From Haloferax sp046557615 (GTDB lineage: Archaea > Halobacteriota > Halobacteria > Halobacteriales > Haloferacaceae): a stretch of 64,000 nt of DNA. The stretch covers positions 124,001 through 188,000 of the forward strand of contig NZ_JBKIII010000001.1 in assembly GCF_046557615.1 (NCBI RefSeq), read 5' to 3'. Positions 24,723 to 32,951 of this stretch are shown piece by piece. Under the pieces are notes generated by a model. That model saw only the letters and a program-made list of their open reading frames with translations. It was not told the origin of the DNA and made no database searches. Position numbers and translations under genes: made by a program. Numbering within the stretch: position 1 is the stretch's first letter; each line of letters starts with the position of its first letter.

Positions 24723-24875
24723 CTACTCCTCGCGCGCCTCTCGCAACTTCTCGACGTGCGACCCAATCAGCGAGAGCGTCGCGTCCGCGTCAACGTAGCC
24801 TCGGTCGTAATCTTTCATCGCTTGGTTGTACTTCTGCAAGAACGTCGCTACGGCGTCGTCCAGTTCGTCGCTCAT
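24723..24875 (-). CDS. Short acidic helical protein, unrecognised
   Basis: A 50-codon frame on the minus strand starts at ATG 24875 (MSDELDDAVATFLQKYNQ) and ends at the TAG at 24723-24725. The product is acidic and wholly helical, with a pattern (MKDYDRGYVDADATLSLIG) that reads like a real haloarchaeal protein, and its stop abuts the ABC ATPase stop. It fills the space between that gene and the helicase gene at 24983, to which it is divergent. No function can be assigned. Confidence 0.6.
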   Translation of the reverse strand: MSDELDDAVATFLQKYNQAMKDYDRGYVDADATLSLIGSHVEKLREAREE

Positions 24876-24982
24876 ACCGCTTGTTGGCTCGCCATCCGAT
24901 TTGAACCTTCGGCACTCACTGTTCGAGGTTCACTCATCTTCGCCTCGCCGACCGTCGATTTATGAACACGCCTCGCTAATCG

Positions 24983-26323
24983 GTGGTCGTGACGACCCTC
25001 CGATTCGAGGACGGAACCATTCATCTCGAAACCGACCTCGATATCTCGCTTCCCGGCGTCGAAGCCGACCCCCGAAGTGGTGGCTATCGCGCCCCTGCGA
25101 TGGAGTATGCCGCGGTTCGAGACGAGCTTTCGAATCGGGGAATCGAGTTCGAAGACTCACTCACACTCGAATCGGACCTCTCGCTTTCGACGACGTACGA
25201 CCTCCGTGAGTACCAGCAAGCCTCCCTCGATGCGTGGCTCGATGCAGACGCACGTGGTGTCGTGGAACTGCCGACCGGGGCCGGAAAGACCGTGCTTGCA
25301 GTCGGCGCGATGGCGGCGCTCTCGGTTCCGACGCTCGTCGTCGTCCCGACGATAGACCTCCAAGACCAGTGGATTCGAGAACTCGAAACCGAGTTCGACG
25401 TGCCAATCGGTCGCTTCGGCGGCGGCGAACAGACCCAAGAAGCCATCACCGTCTCGACGTACGACTCGGCGTACCTCCGCGCCGACGACGTGGGCGGCGA
25501 CTTCGGCCTCGTCATCTTCGACGAAGTACACCACCTCGGCGGCCAAGGCTATCAGGACATTCCGCGCATGCTCGCCGCACCTGCTCGTCTTGGACTCACG
25601 GCGACGTTCGAGCGACCCGACGGCGCACACGAAGCAATCGAGGAATTAGTCGGACCACGCATCTACCAACTCTCTGTCGATGACCTCGCGGGCGACCACC
25701 TCGCGGACTACGAGATTCGGCGACTCGAAGTCGAATTGACGCCCGAAGAACGCGAGGAGTACGAATCAGCCCAGGAGACGTTCGTCTCGTATCTGCGAAC
25801 GTCTGGTATCTCCATGCAGTCGGGCAGCGATTACCAGAAACTCGTGATGCGCTCGGGTAACGACCCACGAGCGCGGGAAGCACTCCTCGCAAAACAGCGC
25901 GCTCGGGACATCATGATGGGGTCGGAGGCGAAAATTGACCATCTCTCGCGTCTCCTCGCGCGCCACCGCGACGACCGAGTGATTATTTTCACCGCCTCCA
26001 CGGACCTCGTCTACCGAATCGCGACTCGATACTTAGTCCCGCCAATCACGAACGAGACCGGCACGAAAGAGCGAAAGCAGATTCTCGAACGCTTCCGCGA
26101 CGGCACCTACGACACGGTGGTGGCCGCAAACGTCCTCGACGAAGGGGTGGACGTGCCCGATGCGAACGTGGCGATTCTCCTCTCTGGGTCAGGGTCGGAA
26201 CGGGAGTTCACACAGCGATTAGGACGAGTCCTTCGCCCGAAATCGGACGGCTCGACCGCAGTTCTCTACGAACTCGTGAGCGTCGAAACGGCGGAAGAAC
26301 GAGTGGCAAATCGGCGTCGATAG
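24983..26323 (+). CDS. XPB/Rad25-type DNA helicase
   Basis: The 446-residue superfamily 2 helicase of the archaeal XPB type has Walker A PTGAGKT (97-103), a DEVH box at 180-183 (LVIFDEVHHLGG), and C-terminal helicase motifs including VIIFTASTD and QRLGRVLRPK. It would unwind or remodel DNA in repair, in archaea together with the nuclease Bax1, whose homologue is at 26761. Starts at GTG 24983 or GTG 24989 (VTTLRFEDG) are both possible; the second fits a compact N-terminus. An opposite-strand lipoprotein gene sits between it and the bax1 gene. Confidence 0.9.
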   Translation: MVVTTLRFEDGTIHLETDLDISLPGVEADPRSGGYRAPAMEYAAVRDELSNRGIEFEDSLTLESDLSLSTTYDLREYQQASLDAWLDADARGVVELPTGAGKTVLAVGAMAALSVPTLVVVPTIDLQDQWIRELETEFDVPIGRFGGGEQTQEAITVSTYDSAYLRADDVGGDFGLVIFDEVHHLGGQGYQDIPRMLAAPARLGLTATFERPDGAHEAIEELVGPRIYQLSVDDLAGDHLADYEIRRLEVELTPEEREEYESAQETFVSYLRTSGISMQSGSDYQKLVMRSGNDPRAREALLAKQRARDIMMGSEAKIDHLSRLLARHRDDRVIIFTASTDLVYRIATRYLVPPITNETGTKERKQILERFRDGTYDTVVAANVLDEGVDVPDANVAILLSGSGSEREFTQRLGRVLRPKSDGSTAVLYELVSVETAEERVANRRR

Positions 26324-26342
26324 CGGATTTTCTGAGAGACGG

Positions 26343-26735
26343 TTAGACGAGCGACACGTCGAGGTCACCGCCCTTCGAGAAGGCCTCGAAGGTCGTCTCG
26401 AACTCGACTGCGAAGGGTTCGGTTCCTCCCGCTGGAATCGTGAGTTCGACCGTTTGGATGGACTCTTCTCCTCCGACGACGACGCGAACGCGGACGTTCG
26501 TCGTTCGCTCTGAGGGAGCGTCGTTGACGACTTCGCCGACGACGCGAAGGCGGTCGTCGTCGGTCGCTTCGATGTCGAACGTCGCAATCCGAACGTCAGG
26601 GACGTCGGGCGTTTGGCGTGGCTCACCCGCAGGTGGGTTCGGCGGATTTCGCGGCCCGTCGGCAGACGGCAGTGACCCGAGACAGCCAGTCGAGAGTCCG
26701 ACTGCGACCAACCCGAGGAGGCGACGTCGCTCCAT
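26343..26735 (-). CDS. Small FxLYD-like lipoprotein
   Basis: The 130-residue protein has a signal of the Tat-lipoprotein type (ERRRLLGL, and STGC as lipobox, Cys18), a proline-rich linker and an immunoglobulin-like beta domain (IATFDIEATDDDRLRVVGEVVNDAPS is its first half). The last part, PAGGTEPFAVEFETTF, fits the FxLYD-type family of extracytoplasmic domains of unknown function. It lies on the opposite strand between the XPB and Bax1-like genes, with its 5' end close to the latter. A link to DNA repair is unlikely. Confidence 0.78.
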   Translation of the reverse strand: MERRRLLGLVAVGLSTGCLGSLPSADGPRNPPNPPAGEPRQTPDVPDVRIATFDIEATDDDRLRVVGEVVNDAPSERTTNVRVRVVVGGEESIQTVELTIPAGGTEPFAVEFETTFEAFSKGGDLDVSLV

Positions 26736-26760
26736 ACGCTCTGGGTCCGTCTCCCACGTG

Positions 26761-28332
26761 ATGAACCTTGCCGTCTCGCGGTTCGCCCGCGACGAGGCGT
26801 TTTTGTTTCACCCACGCGTCGTCTCTCGTGTGCTGACGAAAGACCTCCTTCGCGTGTCGCGGGCGGGCGGGCGCTACCAACCGAAGTTCGCCGACAGAGC
26901 GGCGCGACCGCTCGCCGCGAAAGCGATTGGGGTGTTTCAACGTCACGTCGGTATCCGACGTGCAGACCTCGATGCGGCCCTGTCGGACCTTGAATCCGAC
27001 GCCGCCGACTTCAAACTCGCCCGCGGATTCGCGTCGCTCCTCGAGCGCGAGGCTGTGTTCGAAACCGACGCACCGCTTCCACCGACTCGCGCTCGCCGTG
27101 CCGCATTTGAGGCGGCGATGGAGGTCGGCGGTGTGACGACGGACGAAGAGCGGCAAGACGCACTGACACACGCCGCGAGGTCGCTCGGTTCGATACCCGA
27201 TGCAGTCGATTCGTCGCTCGTGGCAGACCGTGAAATCGAGCAAGTGTTATCGAAATTCGACCCACGATGGACACCCGACGAACTCGTGAGCCAGTACAAT
27301 CTCTCGCTCGCCCAGACCGCGCTCTTCGACGCAATCGAAGTCAGAATTCAAAGTTCGGACCCGAAGGCACTCGTCTCGGCGACGAAGCGACTCGGGTTGA
27401 TGTACGAGGTTCGAAAGACCGACGCTGACCGAGAACTCGTCGTCACCGGCCCCGATACACTGTTTCAGCGGACGCGACGATACGGAACGTCGTTCGCCCG
27501 GCTCCTTCGGTCGGTTGCGACGGCGGGAGAGTGGCAACTCACGGCGACGATCGACGACCGAGGAACGGAACGAGAGATGACGCTCACGAGCGACGATATC
27601 GCCGTTCCCGGCGTCGAACCGATGGCCGAACCTGCCTTCGACAGCGAAGTCGAATCTGACTTCGCGGCGCGGTTTCGGGGACTGGATTTGGATTGGGAAC
27701 TCGTGCGAGAACCGGAGCCGTTGGAGACGGGCACGAGCGTGATGATTCCCGACTTTGCCTTCGACTATCGCCACAGCGACTTTCGAATCTTCTTCGAAAT
27801 CATGGGCTTCTGGACGCCCGAATACGTCGAGAAGAAACTAGGCCAACTCGCCGACGTGGAGGATGTCGAACTCGTCGTAGCCGTCGATGAATCGCTCGGC
27901 GTCGGCGAGGAAATCGCCGCCCGCGACCACCGCGTGATTCCGTACACTGGTTCGGTTCGCGTCAAAGACGTGGTTGACCTGCTTCGGGAGTACGAGGCTG
28001 ACCTCGTCGCGGAATCGGCGGCGACGGTTCCTGACGAACTCTCGCCCGACGAAGACGTGATTGGCTTAGGTGAGGTTGCAGACGCACACGACGTCGCAGT
28101 CGAGGTACTCGATGGCGTGGTGTTTCCCGACCACGAACTCGTGGGTCGGACGTTGATTCGACCGGACGTGTTGGACGAACTCCTCGACCAACTCGAAGTG
28201 GGAATGTCGCTCGACGAGGCGACTCAGATGCTGTCGAACCGAGGTATCTCGGATGTGAGTTCAGTGGTCTCGAAAGGCGGCTACGAAGTCGCGTGGGAAG
28301 GGTTGAGTGGCGGCGTTCTTCGAGACAAGTAG
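26761..28332 (+). CDS. DUF790 nuclease, Bax1-like XPB partner
   Basis: From ATG 26761 this is a 523-residue protein. The N-terminal part (MNLAVSRFARDEAFLFHPR) and the C-terminal nuclease-like segment (IPDFAFDYRHSDFRIFFEI, then GFWTPEYVEKK) match DUF790. In other archaea this family is Bax1, which binds XPB and acts as a structure-specific nuclease. The open frame extends upstream to 26440, but that part overlaps the opposite lipoprotein gene and reads as non-coding. The nearest same-strand neighbour is XPB, 437 bp upstream, so a joint excision-repair role is likely. Confidence 0.87.
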   Translation: MNLAVSRFARDEAFLFHPRVVSRVLTKDLLRVSRAGGRYQPKFADRAARPLAAKAIGVFQRHVGIRRADLDAALSDLESDAADFKLARGFASLLEREAVFETDAPLPPTRARRAAFEAAMEVGGVTTDEERQDALTHAARSLGSIPDAVDSSLVADREIEQVLSKFDPRWTPDELVSQYNLSLAQTALFDAIEVRIQSSDPKALVSATKRLGLMYEVRKTDADRELVVTGPDTLFQRTRRYGTSFARLLRSVATAGEWQLTATIDDRGTEREMTLTSDDIAVPGVEPMAEPAFDSEVESDFAARFRGLDLDWELVREPEPLETGTSVMIPDFAFDYRHSDFRIFFEIMGFWTPEYVEKKLGQLADVEDVELVVAVDESLGVGEEIAARDHRVIPYTGSVRVKDVVDLLREYEADLVAESAATVPDELSPDEDVIGLGEVADAHDVAVEVLDGVVFPDHELVGRTLIRPDVLDELLDQLEVGMSLDEATQMLSNRGISDVSSVVSKGGYEVAWEGLSGGVLRDK

Positions 28333-28349
28333 TGGACTCGATTTCTATC

Positions 28350-28781
28350 TCAAGAGTGGACTGCCCGTCGCTGGAGTACTCCGACTTTCTTGGCAACCCA
28401 TCCACCGACGAGACCGGCAATACCGCCGAGTACCGTGAGGAGCGCGACGATGCCCACTACGAGGCAGGGAAGAACAATCACTCCGAGTGGTGACGGCCAC
28501 GCGGCGAACGACTGAATCAGTGGCGGGAAAAGCGCGAGATAGACAGGCAGACCACCGATGAACCCCGCACCGAGGCCGGATTTTGCTGTGTCCACGCCAC
28601 CTCGTTGCGCGAGATAGCCCGTGATACCCGCTCCGACGACGAGCATTCCAGCCGGATAGTTCGTCCCCATGCCCGAAAGCCAGTACTCGCCGAGACTGAA
28701 GGGAATCGAGAGTAGACCACCGACGAGTGCGTACTTCCACGCCGGGTCGAACCGACCGAGGAAACGGGTGCCTCTGGACAT
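28350..28781 (-). CDS. DUF5518-like membrane protein
   Basis: The 143-residue protein has four hydrophobic segments and repeated Gly-rich helices (AGITGYLAQRGGVDTAKSG, GAGFIGGLPVYL). This matches the small DUF5518-type membrane family common in haloarchaea, whose function is unknown. It ends a few bases after the Bax1-like gene, convergent with it, and stands alone with its own upstream region. Confidence 0.78.
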   Translation of the reverse strand: MSRGTRFLGRFDPAWKYALVGGLLSIPFSLGEYWLSGMGTNYPAGMLVVGAGITGYLAQRGGVDTAKSGLGAGFIGGLPVYLALFPPLIQSFAAWPSPLGVIVLPCLVVGIVALLTVLGGIAGLVGGWVAKKVGVLQRRAVHS

Positions 28782-28861
28782 CGTTCTTGTATTGTAATAT
28801 GGTTGAAATAAGGTGAATATTCCGACGAATCGGTGAGTTCGGACAAAAATGGAGAGCCAGA

Positions 28862-29398
28862 TTAGACGCGCTTGTTCAGGTCTTCTTGCCGACCTTTCGG
28901 AACCGTAGACCGAAGTTCGCCGTGGAGGTACAGGCCGACGCCGAGGGGTTCACGCTCGTCTGCGATGTCGTGGGCGGCGATGAGGTAGCCCCAGTCGCCG
29001 TCCCACCAGTCGAGTTGCTGGTCGTGTCCGGCGACGAAGGCTTTCGCTTCACCCGGACTCAGTTCGATGACGTTCTTCGTCGCTTCGCGGCCGAATCGCT
29101 GGACAGCGTTCGTGGAGGGTTTCCAGTGTCGCTGGCGCGTTCGGAGGATGCGCATGCCGAGGCCTTCGACTTGGATTGGGTCTACAACCTCGCCGCTAAA
29201 GGCCCAGATTTTCCCCGCGCCCTTCTCCCAGAACGTGTAGTTCTCGAAGATTTCCGGGTCGACGCCGAATCGCTCTTCCCACCAGTCGATGAGTTCCTGT
29301 CTGGTCGGTCGGCCTTCGACGACGCGCTCGTCTGCTGATTGGGGAAGACGGTCGAACTGCTGGCCCCAGTTCTCGTCGGGTGCGGTGTCGTCGTTCAT
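28862..29398 (-). CDS. PUA-like partner of RNA methyltransferase (DUF7122-type)
   Basis: The 178-residue protein has an N-terminal helical segment (PTRQELIDWWEERFGVDPE) with the look of the N1 domain region of NOL1/NOP2/sun proteins. A second half, GHDQQLDWWDGDWGYLIAAH, ends in YLHGELRSTVPKGRQEDL and resembles a PUA-like RNA-binding fold. It starts inside the stop of the RsmB-like methyltransferase (4-nt overlap), so the two are probably a split rRNA/tRNA methylation system. The DUF7122 name is from memory and the function is inferred from the overlap. Confidence 0.72.
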   Translation of the reverse strand: MNDDTAPDENWGQQFDRLPQSADERVVEGRPTRQELIDWWEERFGVDPEIFENYTFWEKGAGKIWAFSGEVVDPIQVEGLGMRILRTRQRHWKPSTNAVQRFGREATKNVIELSPGEAKAFVAGHDQQLDWWDGDWGYLIAAHDIADEREPLGVGLYLHGELRSTVPKGRQEDLNKRV

Positions 29399-30336
29399 GC
29401 CTTGACCTCCAATTTGGCGGTGAAAAAGCCGCCCGTGTCGTTGAGGTGTGGGTAGACGCGTCGTGCCTTTTCAACCGATGGGTCGTACTCTTCTCCTTCC
29501 CATTCGGTGACGCCGGGTGCAGTTTCGAAGTTATCTGGCACGTCCCACTCGACCACTTCGCACTCTTCGCGTTCGAGTACGAAGTCGAGAACGGCCTCGT
29601 TCTCTTCGGGCGCGAACGTACAGGTGGAGTAGACGACGGTTCCACCGGGTTTGGTCACCTGCACGGCGCGGCGAAGGATGCCCTTCTGGATGCCAGCGAT
29701 GCTGCTGACGTGGTTCATCGTCCACTCGTCGAGTACGTCCGGGTTCTTTCGACAGGTGCCTTCGCACGAACACGGAGCGTCTACGAGAACGCGGTCGAAC
29801 TTCTCGAACGCTCCCGGCTTCTCGGGAGTTCGCTCGCCGTAGGGTTTCATCGAGAAGTTGCGCGCGTCCTGATTTTCGACGACGAGGTTCGTTACTCCCA
29901 GGCGTTCGGCGTTGTGACGAAGTGCCGAGAGTCGCCCGAGGTTGTTGTCGTTGCCGACGAGGACGCCTCTGTCTTCCATCATGGCGGCGATTTGCGTCGT
30001 CTTCGACCCCGGTGCGGCGCAGGTGTCCCAGACGCGTTCGCCCGGTTGTGGGTCGAGTGCGATAGCGGGGAGCGCCGAGACTTCTTCTTGGCCGTGGAGC
30101 CAGCCGTGGAAGTACGGCCAGTTCGTGCCCGGCGTGCTATCTTCGAGTTTGAGGATGCCCGGGTGCCAGTCGGTCGGTTCGTATTCGACACCCTCGGTGT
30201 CGAGCGCCTCGCGGGCGCGTTCGATTGTCGTCTTGATGGTGTTGACGCGAACGACGGACGGGAGCGGTCGAGAACACGCTTCTAAGAACGCCTCCTCGTC
30301 GTCCACGAGCGGCGCATACCGCTCTAGGGGGTTCAT
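29395..30336 (-). CDS. RsmB/NOP-family RNA cytosine-C5 methyltransferase
   Basis: From ATG 30336 this is a 313-residue Rossmann methyltransferase. Motif I is TCAAPGSKTTQIA, motif IV is VDAPCSCEGTCRK with the PC catalytic pair, and motif VI is STCTFAPEENE with the second catalytic Cys. It methylates cytosine C5 in rRNA or tRNA. The upstream in-frame extension (from 30429) is Arg-rich and unlike the acidic protein, so the internal ATG MNPLERYAP was chosen. It overlaps the PUA-like gene by 4 nt, which suggests a two-component enzyme. Confidence 0.9.
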   Translation of the reverse strand: MNPLERYAPLVDDEEAFLEACSRPLPSVVRVNTIKTTIERAREALDTEGVEYEPTDWHPGILKLEDSTPGTNWPYFHGWLHGQEEVSALPAIALDPQPGERVWDTCAAPGSKTTQIAAMMEDRGVLVGNDNNLGRLSALRHNAERLGVTNLVVENQDARNFSMKPYGERTPEKPGAFEKFDRVLVDAPCSCEGTCRKNPDVLDEWTMNHVSSIAGIQKGILRRAVQVTKPGGTVVYSTCTFAPEENEAVLDFVLEREECEVVEWDVPDNFETAPGVTEWEGEEYDPSVEKARRVYPHLNDTGGFFTAKLEVKA

Positions 30337-30458
30337 GCTCGTCGGTTCTGTCCCGGTGCGTTTGTCGGTTTCGGAGCGCCCGCGAGGGGAGAGAATCGAG
30401 TTGCCGAAGCGACACACGCCCCCGCGCATTTAGGTACGAGAGTCCCATATGTTCACAC

Positions 30459-31205
30459 ATGGCACATATTCGCGTCCTCGACCCCGACGTCTCCGAGCAG
30501 CTATCGTCGCCGACGATGGTCGAGGGGTTTCCGGGTGTTGGTCTCGTCGGGAAAATTGCGGCCGACCACCTCATCGAGACGTTCGACATGGTCCACTACG
30601 GTGACGTTCACTGCACGGGCGTTCCGCACGTTGCGGTCTATTTAACCGGTGATTCGGAGCTTCATTCACCGGTTCGACTCTACGCCGACCCCGACCACGA
30701 CTTGCTCGTCCTCCAGAGCGACGTTCCGGTTCGACCCGACGCCGCAACCGACATCGCCACCTGTCTCGCAACGTGGTTCGAAGACTTCGACGTGACGCCG
30801 ATTTTCCTCTCTGGAATCTCGGCAGAATCGGTAGACGACGACCGCGCTTTGTTCGGTGTCGGCACCGGTGACGCCACTAAGCGTCTCGCGGACGCAGGCA
30901 TCGACGTGCCCGACGAGGCAGGCCTCATCTCTGGGCCAACGGGGGCGTTGCTGAGCCACGCAGTCGAGTCAGGACTCTCTTCGCTCGGTCTCATCGTCGA
31001 GTCGTACCAGCAGTTCCCTGACCCGGAAGCCGCGCGTATCGTCATCCAGCGGGGCATCGAGCCGTTGACTGGCATCGACGTGCCCGTAGACGAACTCGTA
31101 GACCACGCAGCGGAGATTAGACAGGCGAAAGAGCAGTTGGCAAAGCAGTTGCAGCAATCGAAAGAAGATAGCACGCAGGCACGACCACTTCGGATGTACC
31201 AGTAA
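30459..31205 (+). CDS. PAC2-family (proteasome assembly chaperone-like) protein
   Basis: The 248-residue protein matches the PAC2/COG2047 family: MVEGFPGVGLVGKIAADHL, then HLPV-type core strands (LLVLQSDVPVRPDAATDIA), LISGPTGALLSHAVESG and a helical C-terminus. Archaeal members are related to proteasome assembly chaperones and are often annotated as ATP-grasp-like or proteasome-linked, but direct evidence is limited. It is divergent from the methyltransferase (starts 122 nt apart), followed by grpE. Confidence 0.87.
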   Translation: MAHIRVLDPDVSEQLSSPTMVEGFPGVGLVGKIAADHLIETFDMVHYGDVHCTGVPHVAVYLTGDSELHSPVRLYADPDHDLLVLQSDVPVRPDAATDIATCLATWFEDFDVTPIFLSGISAESVDDDRALFGVGTGDATKRLADAGIDVPDEAGLISGPTGALLSHAVESGLSSLGLIVESYQQFPDPEAARIVIQRGIEPLTGIDVPVDELVDHAAEIRQAKEQLAKQLQQSKEDSTQARPLRMYQ

Positions 31206-31258
31206 ATCGGTCGTCCGCAGTCTACACTCTTAAGCCATACCAGACTCTTTTGCCGTCC

Positions 31259-31951
31259 ATGAGCGATGACCCCGCCGAGTCGGTCACGGAACCGAACGCA
31301 GAAGCCGACGCCGAAACAGTCTCCGAGACCGCTGAAGACGCCGCAGAAGTCGAAACTGAGGACGTTTTCGAGGACGCAACCCCAGTAGACCGCGAGGAGG
31401 AATCGGCTGAGTCAGAGGCCAAACCACCGCTCGCCGACCGCGTCGCGGCGTACGATGACGACCTTGCGAGCGAGGTTGCAGCACTCGAATCTCGCATCGC
31501 CGAACTCGAAGCAGAGCGAGACGAAAAACAGGAAACCGCCGAAGAACTGGTCAACCGCCTCAAGCGCACACAAGCGGACTTCCAGAACTACAAGAAGCGC
31601 GCGAAAAAGCGCCAAGAGCAGATTAAGGACCGCGCCACCGAGGACTTCGTCGAGCGTGTCGTTACCGTCCGCGACAACCTCGTTCGCGCGCTCGACCAAG
31701 ACGACGACGCCGACATCCGCGGCGGACTCGAATCGACGCTCAAAGAGTTCGACCGCATCCTCGAATCCGAGAACGTCGAAGTCATCGACCCCGAACCGGG
31801 CACGGAAGTAGACCCGAACCGTCACGAGGTCATGATGCGCGTCGAGAGCGACCAACCCACCGACACCATCGCCGACGTGTTCCAACCCGGTTACGAGATG
31901 GCCGATAAGGTCATCCGCGCCGCACAGGTCACCGTCAGCAAAGACGAATAA
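31259..31951 (+). CDS. grpE: Nucleotide exchange factor GrpE
   Basis: The 230-residue protein starts with an acidic, disordered stretch of about 70 residues. A long coiled coil follows (VAALESRIAELEAERDEKQE) and then the GrpE core (FQNYKKRAKKRQEQIKD, DNLVRAL, and a C-terminal NRHEVMMRVESDQPTDTIADV). It exchanges ADP for ATP on DnaK. The ATG at 31259 fits the haloarchaeal acidic N-terminus. It opens the chaperone cluster; dnaK and dnaJ follow after a hydrolase gene. Confidence 0.93.
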   Translation: MSDDPAESVTEPNAEADAETVSETAEDAAEVETEDVFEDATPVDREEESAESEAKPPLADRVAAYDDDLASEVAALESRIAELEAERDEKQETAEELVNRLKRTQADFQNYKKRAKKRQEQIKDRATEDFVERVVTVRDNLVRALDQDDDADIRGGLESTLKEFDRILESENVEVIDPEPGTEVDPNRHEVMMRVESDQPTDTIADVFQPGYEMADKVIRAAQVTVSKDE

Positions 31952-32010
31952 CCCTTCTCTCGGGCGTTCTGCAGCGAGGACTTTTCTTCTTGCCTGTCGT
32001 CACCCAGTAC

Positions 32011-32772
32011 ATGCGACTTCGTCCCCGCCGCCGCCGTCCGACGGTTCGAGTCACACAACACGGCGACCCCCGAGACGACGATTTGCTGTTCGTCCTCGGG
32101 TGGGGAAACAAGCCCGCACACAAGAGTGTCGAGTGGTTACTCGACCGTCTCGCGTACGCGGGCTATCGCGTTCACGCGGTCGAACTGCCGACCAACGGGT
32201 GGGACTTCGATAGCCAGTACGTTGACCCGGTTCGCGCGTACGTAATCGACCGCAACATCGACCTCGTACTCAGTCACAGCACGGGCGGACTCGTGGCGGC
32301 ACACCTCGACCTCGCGGTCCGAAACGTCTTTTTGAGTCCGTGGTGGGGTATTCGATTCGGGACGCTCGACAAACTGCTGTGGCCCATCATTCGTCGCTTG
32401 CCGACGACCTATCTACTCGTTCCGTCGGGTATCTCGCGCGAAGACCTTGGCGACCTGAAACTCGCCGCAGAGGTGCAGGACAGTCCGAATCGCGTCTCTC
32501 CTGCGTTCTTGCAGGCGGTTTACTCCGCACAGCAGACGTTGCCGCCGTTCAGTCCGCGCGACGTAGTGTTCTACACACCGACCGACAGCGTCGTTGACAC
32601 GCGCGCAATCGGGGCGCGAACGCCAGCTGCGAACCTCCGACCGTACGACGGCGGTCACGAGTTCTTCGCAAGCGAATCACGAGAGACGATTCTCTCTGAA
32701 GTTCTCGCCGCCCTCGACGACGGTGTCGAAGCCGTTCGCTCGCTCAAACGTGCGAAACGAGACGGGGCGTAA
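32011..32772 (+). CDS. Alpha/beta hydrolase between grpE and dnaK
   Basis: From ATG 32011 this is a 253-residue alpha/beta-hydrolase fold protein. The nucleophile elbow reads LSHSTGG, with the candidate Ser followed by a candidate catalytic His in DGGHEFF near the C-terminus and acidic residues in TPTDSVVD. The substrate is unknown. It is in the same direction as grpE and dnaK, with short gaps of about 60 and 180 nt, so it may be co-expressed with the chaperones. It lacks a signal peptide and is cytoplasmic. An esterase or lipase-like role is inference. Confidence 0.82.
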   Translation: MRLRPRRRRPTVRVTQHGDPRDDDLLFVLGWGNKPAHKSVEWLLDRLAYAGYRVHAVELPTNGWDFDSQYVDPVRAYVIDRNIDLVLSHSTGGLVAAHLDLAVRNVFLSPWWGIRFGTLDKLLWPIIRRLPTTYLLVPSGISREDLGDLKLAAEVQDSPNRVSPAFLQAVYSAQQTLPPFSPRDVVFYTPTDSVVDTRAIGARTPAANLRPYDGGHEFFASESRETILSEVLAALDDGVEAVRSLKRAKRDGA

Positions 32773-32917
32773 CCGCTCGAAAATTCCACTTCGGAACGTG
32801 ACACGAATCCAGTTCTGCGGTTCTACATAAATCAACCGACCTGTCTCGAACCCTGAACAAAAAATCGCACGACAGCGGAGACTTCTGCTGTTACTGTGTG
32901 CTGTACTGTCTAGTAAC

Positions 32918-32924
32918 CTTTAAC
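32918..32924 (+). promoter_or_regulatory. TATA box of dnaK
   Basis: CTTTAAC lies about 31 nt before ATG 32952, within the non-coding 180 nt upstream. It supports the start at MASNKILG and an independent dnaK promoter. Confidence 0.5.
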
Positions 32925-32951
32925 CGGCAATGGGCGGTATCTGTGAGCAAG

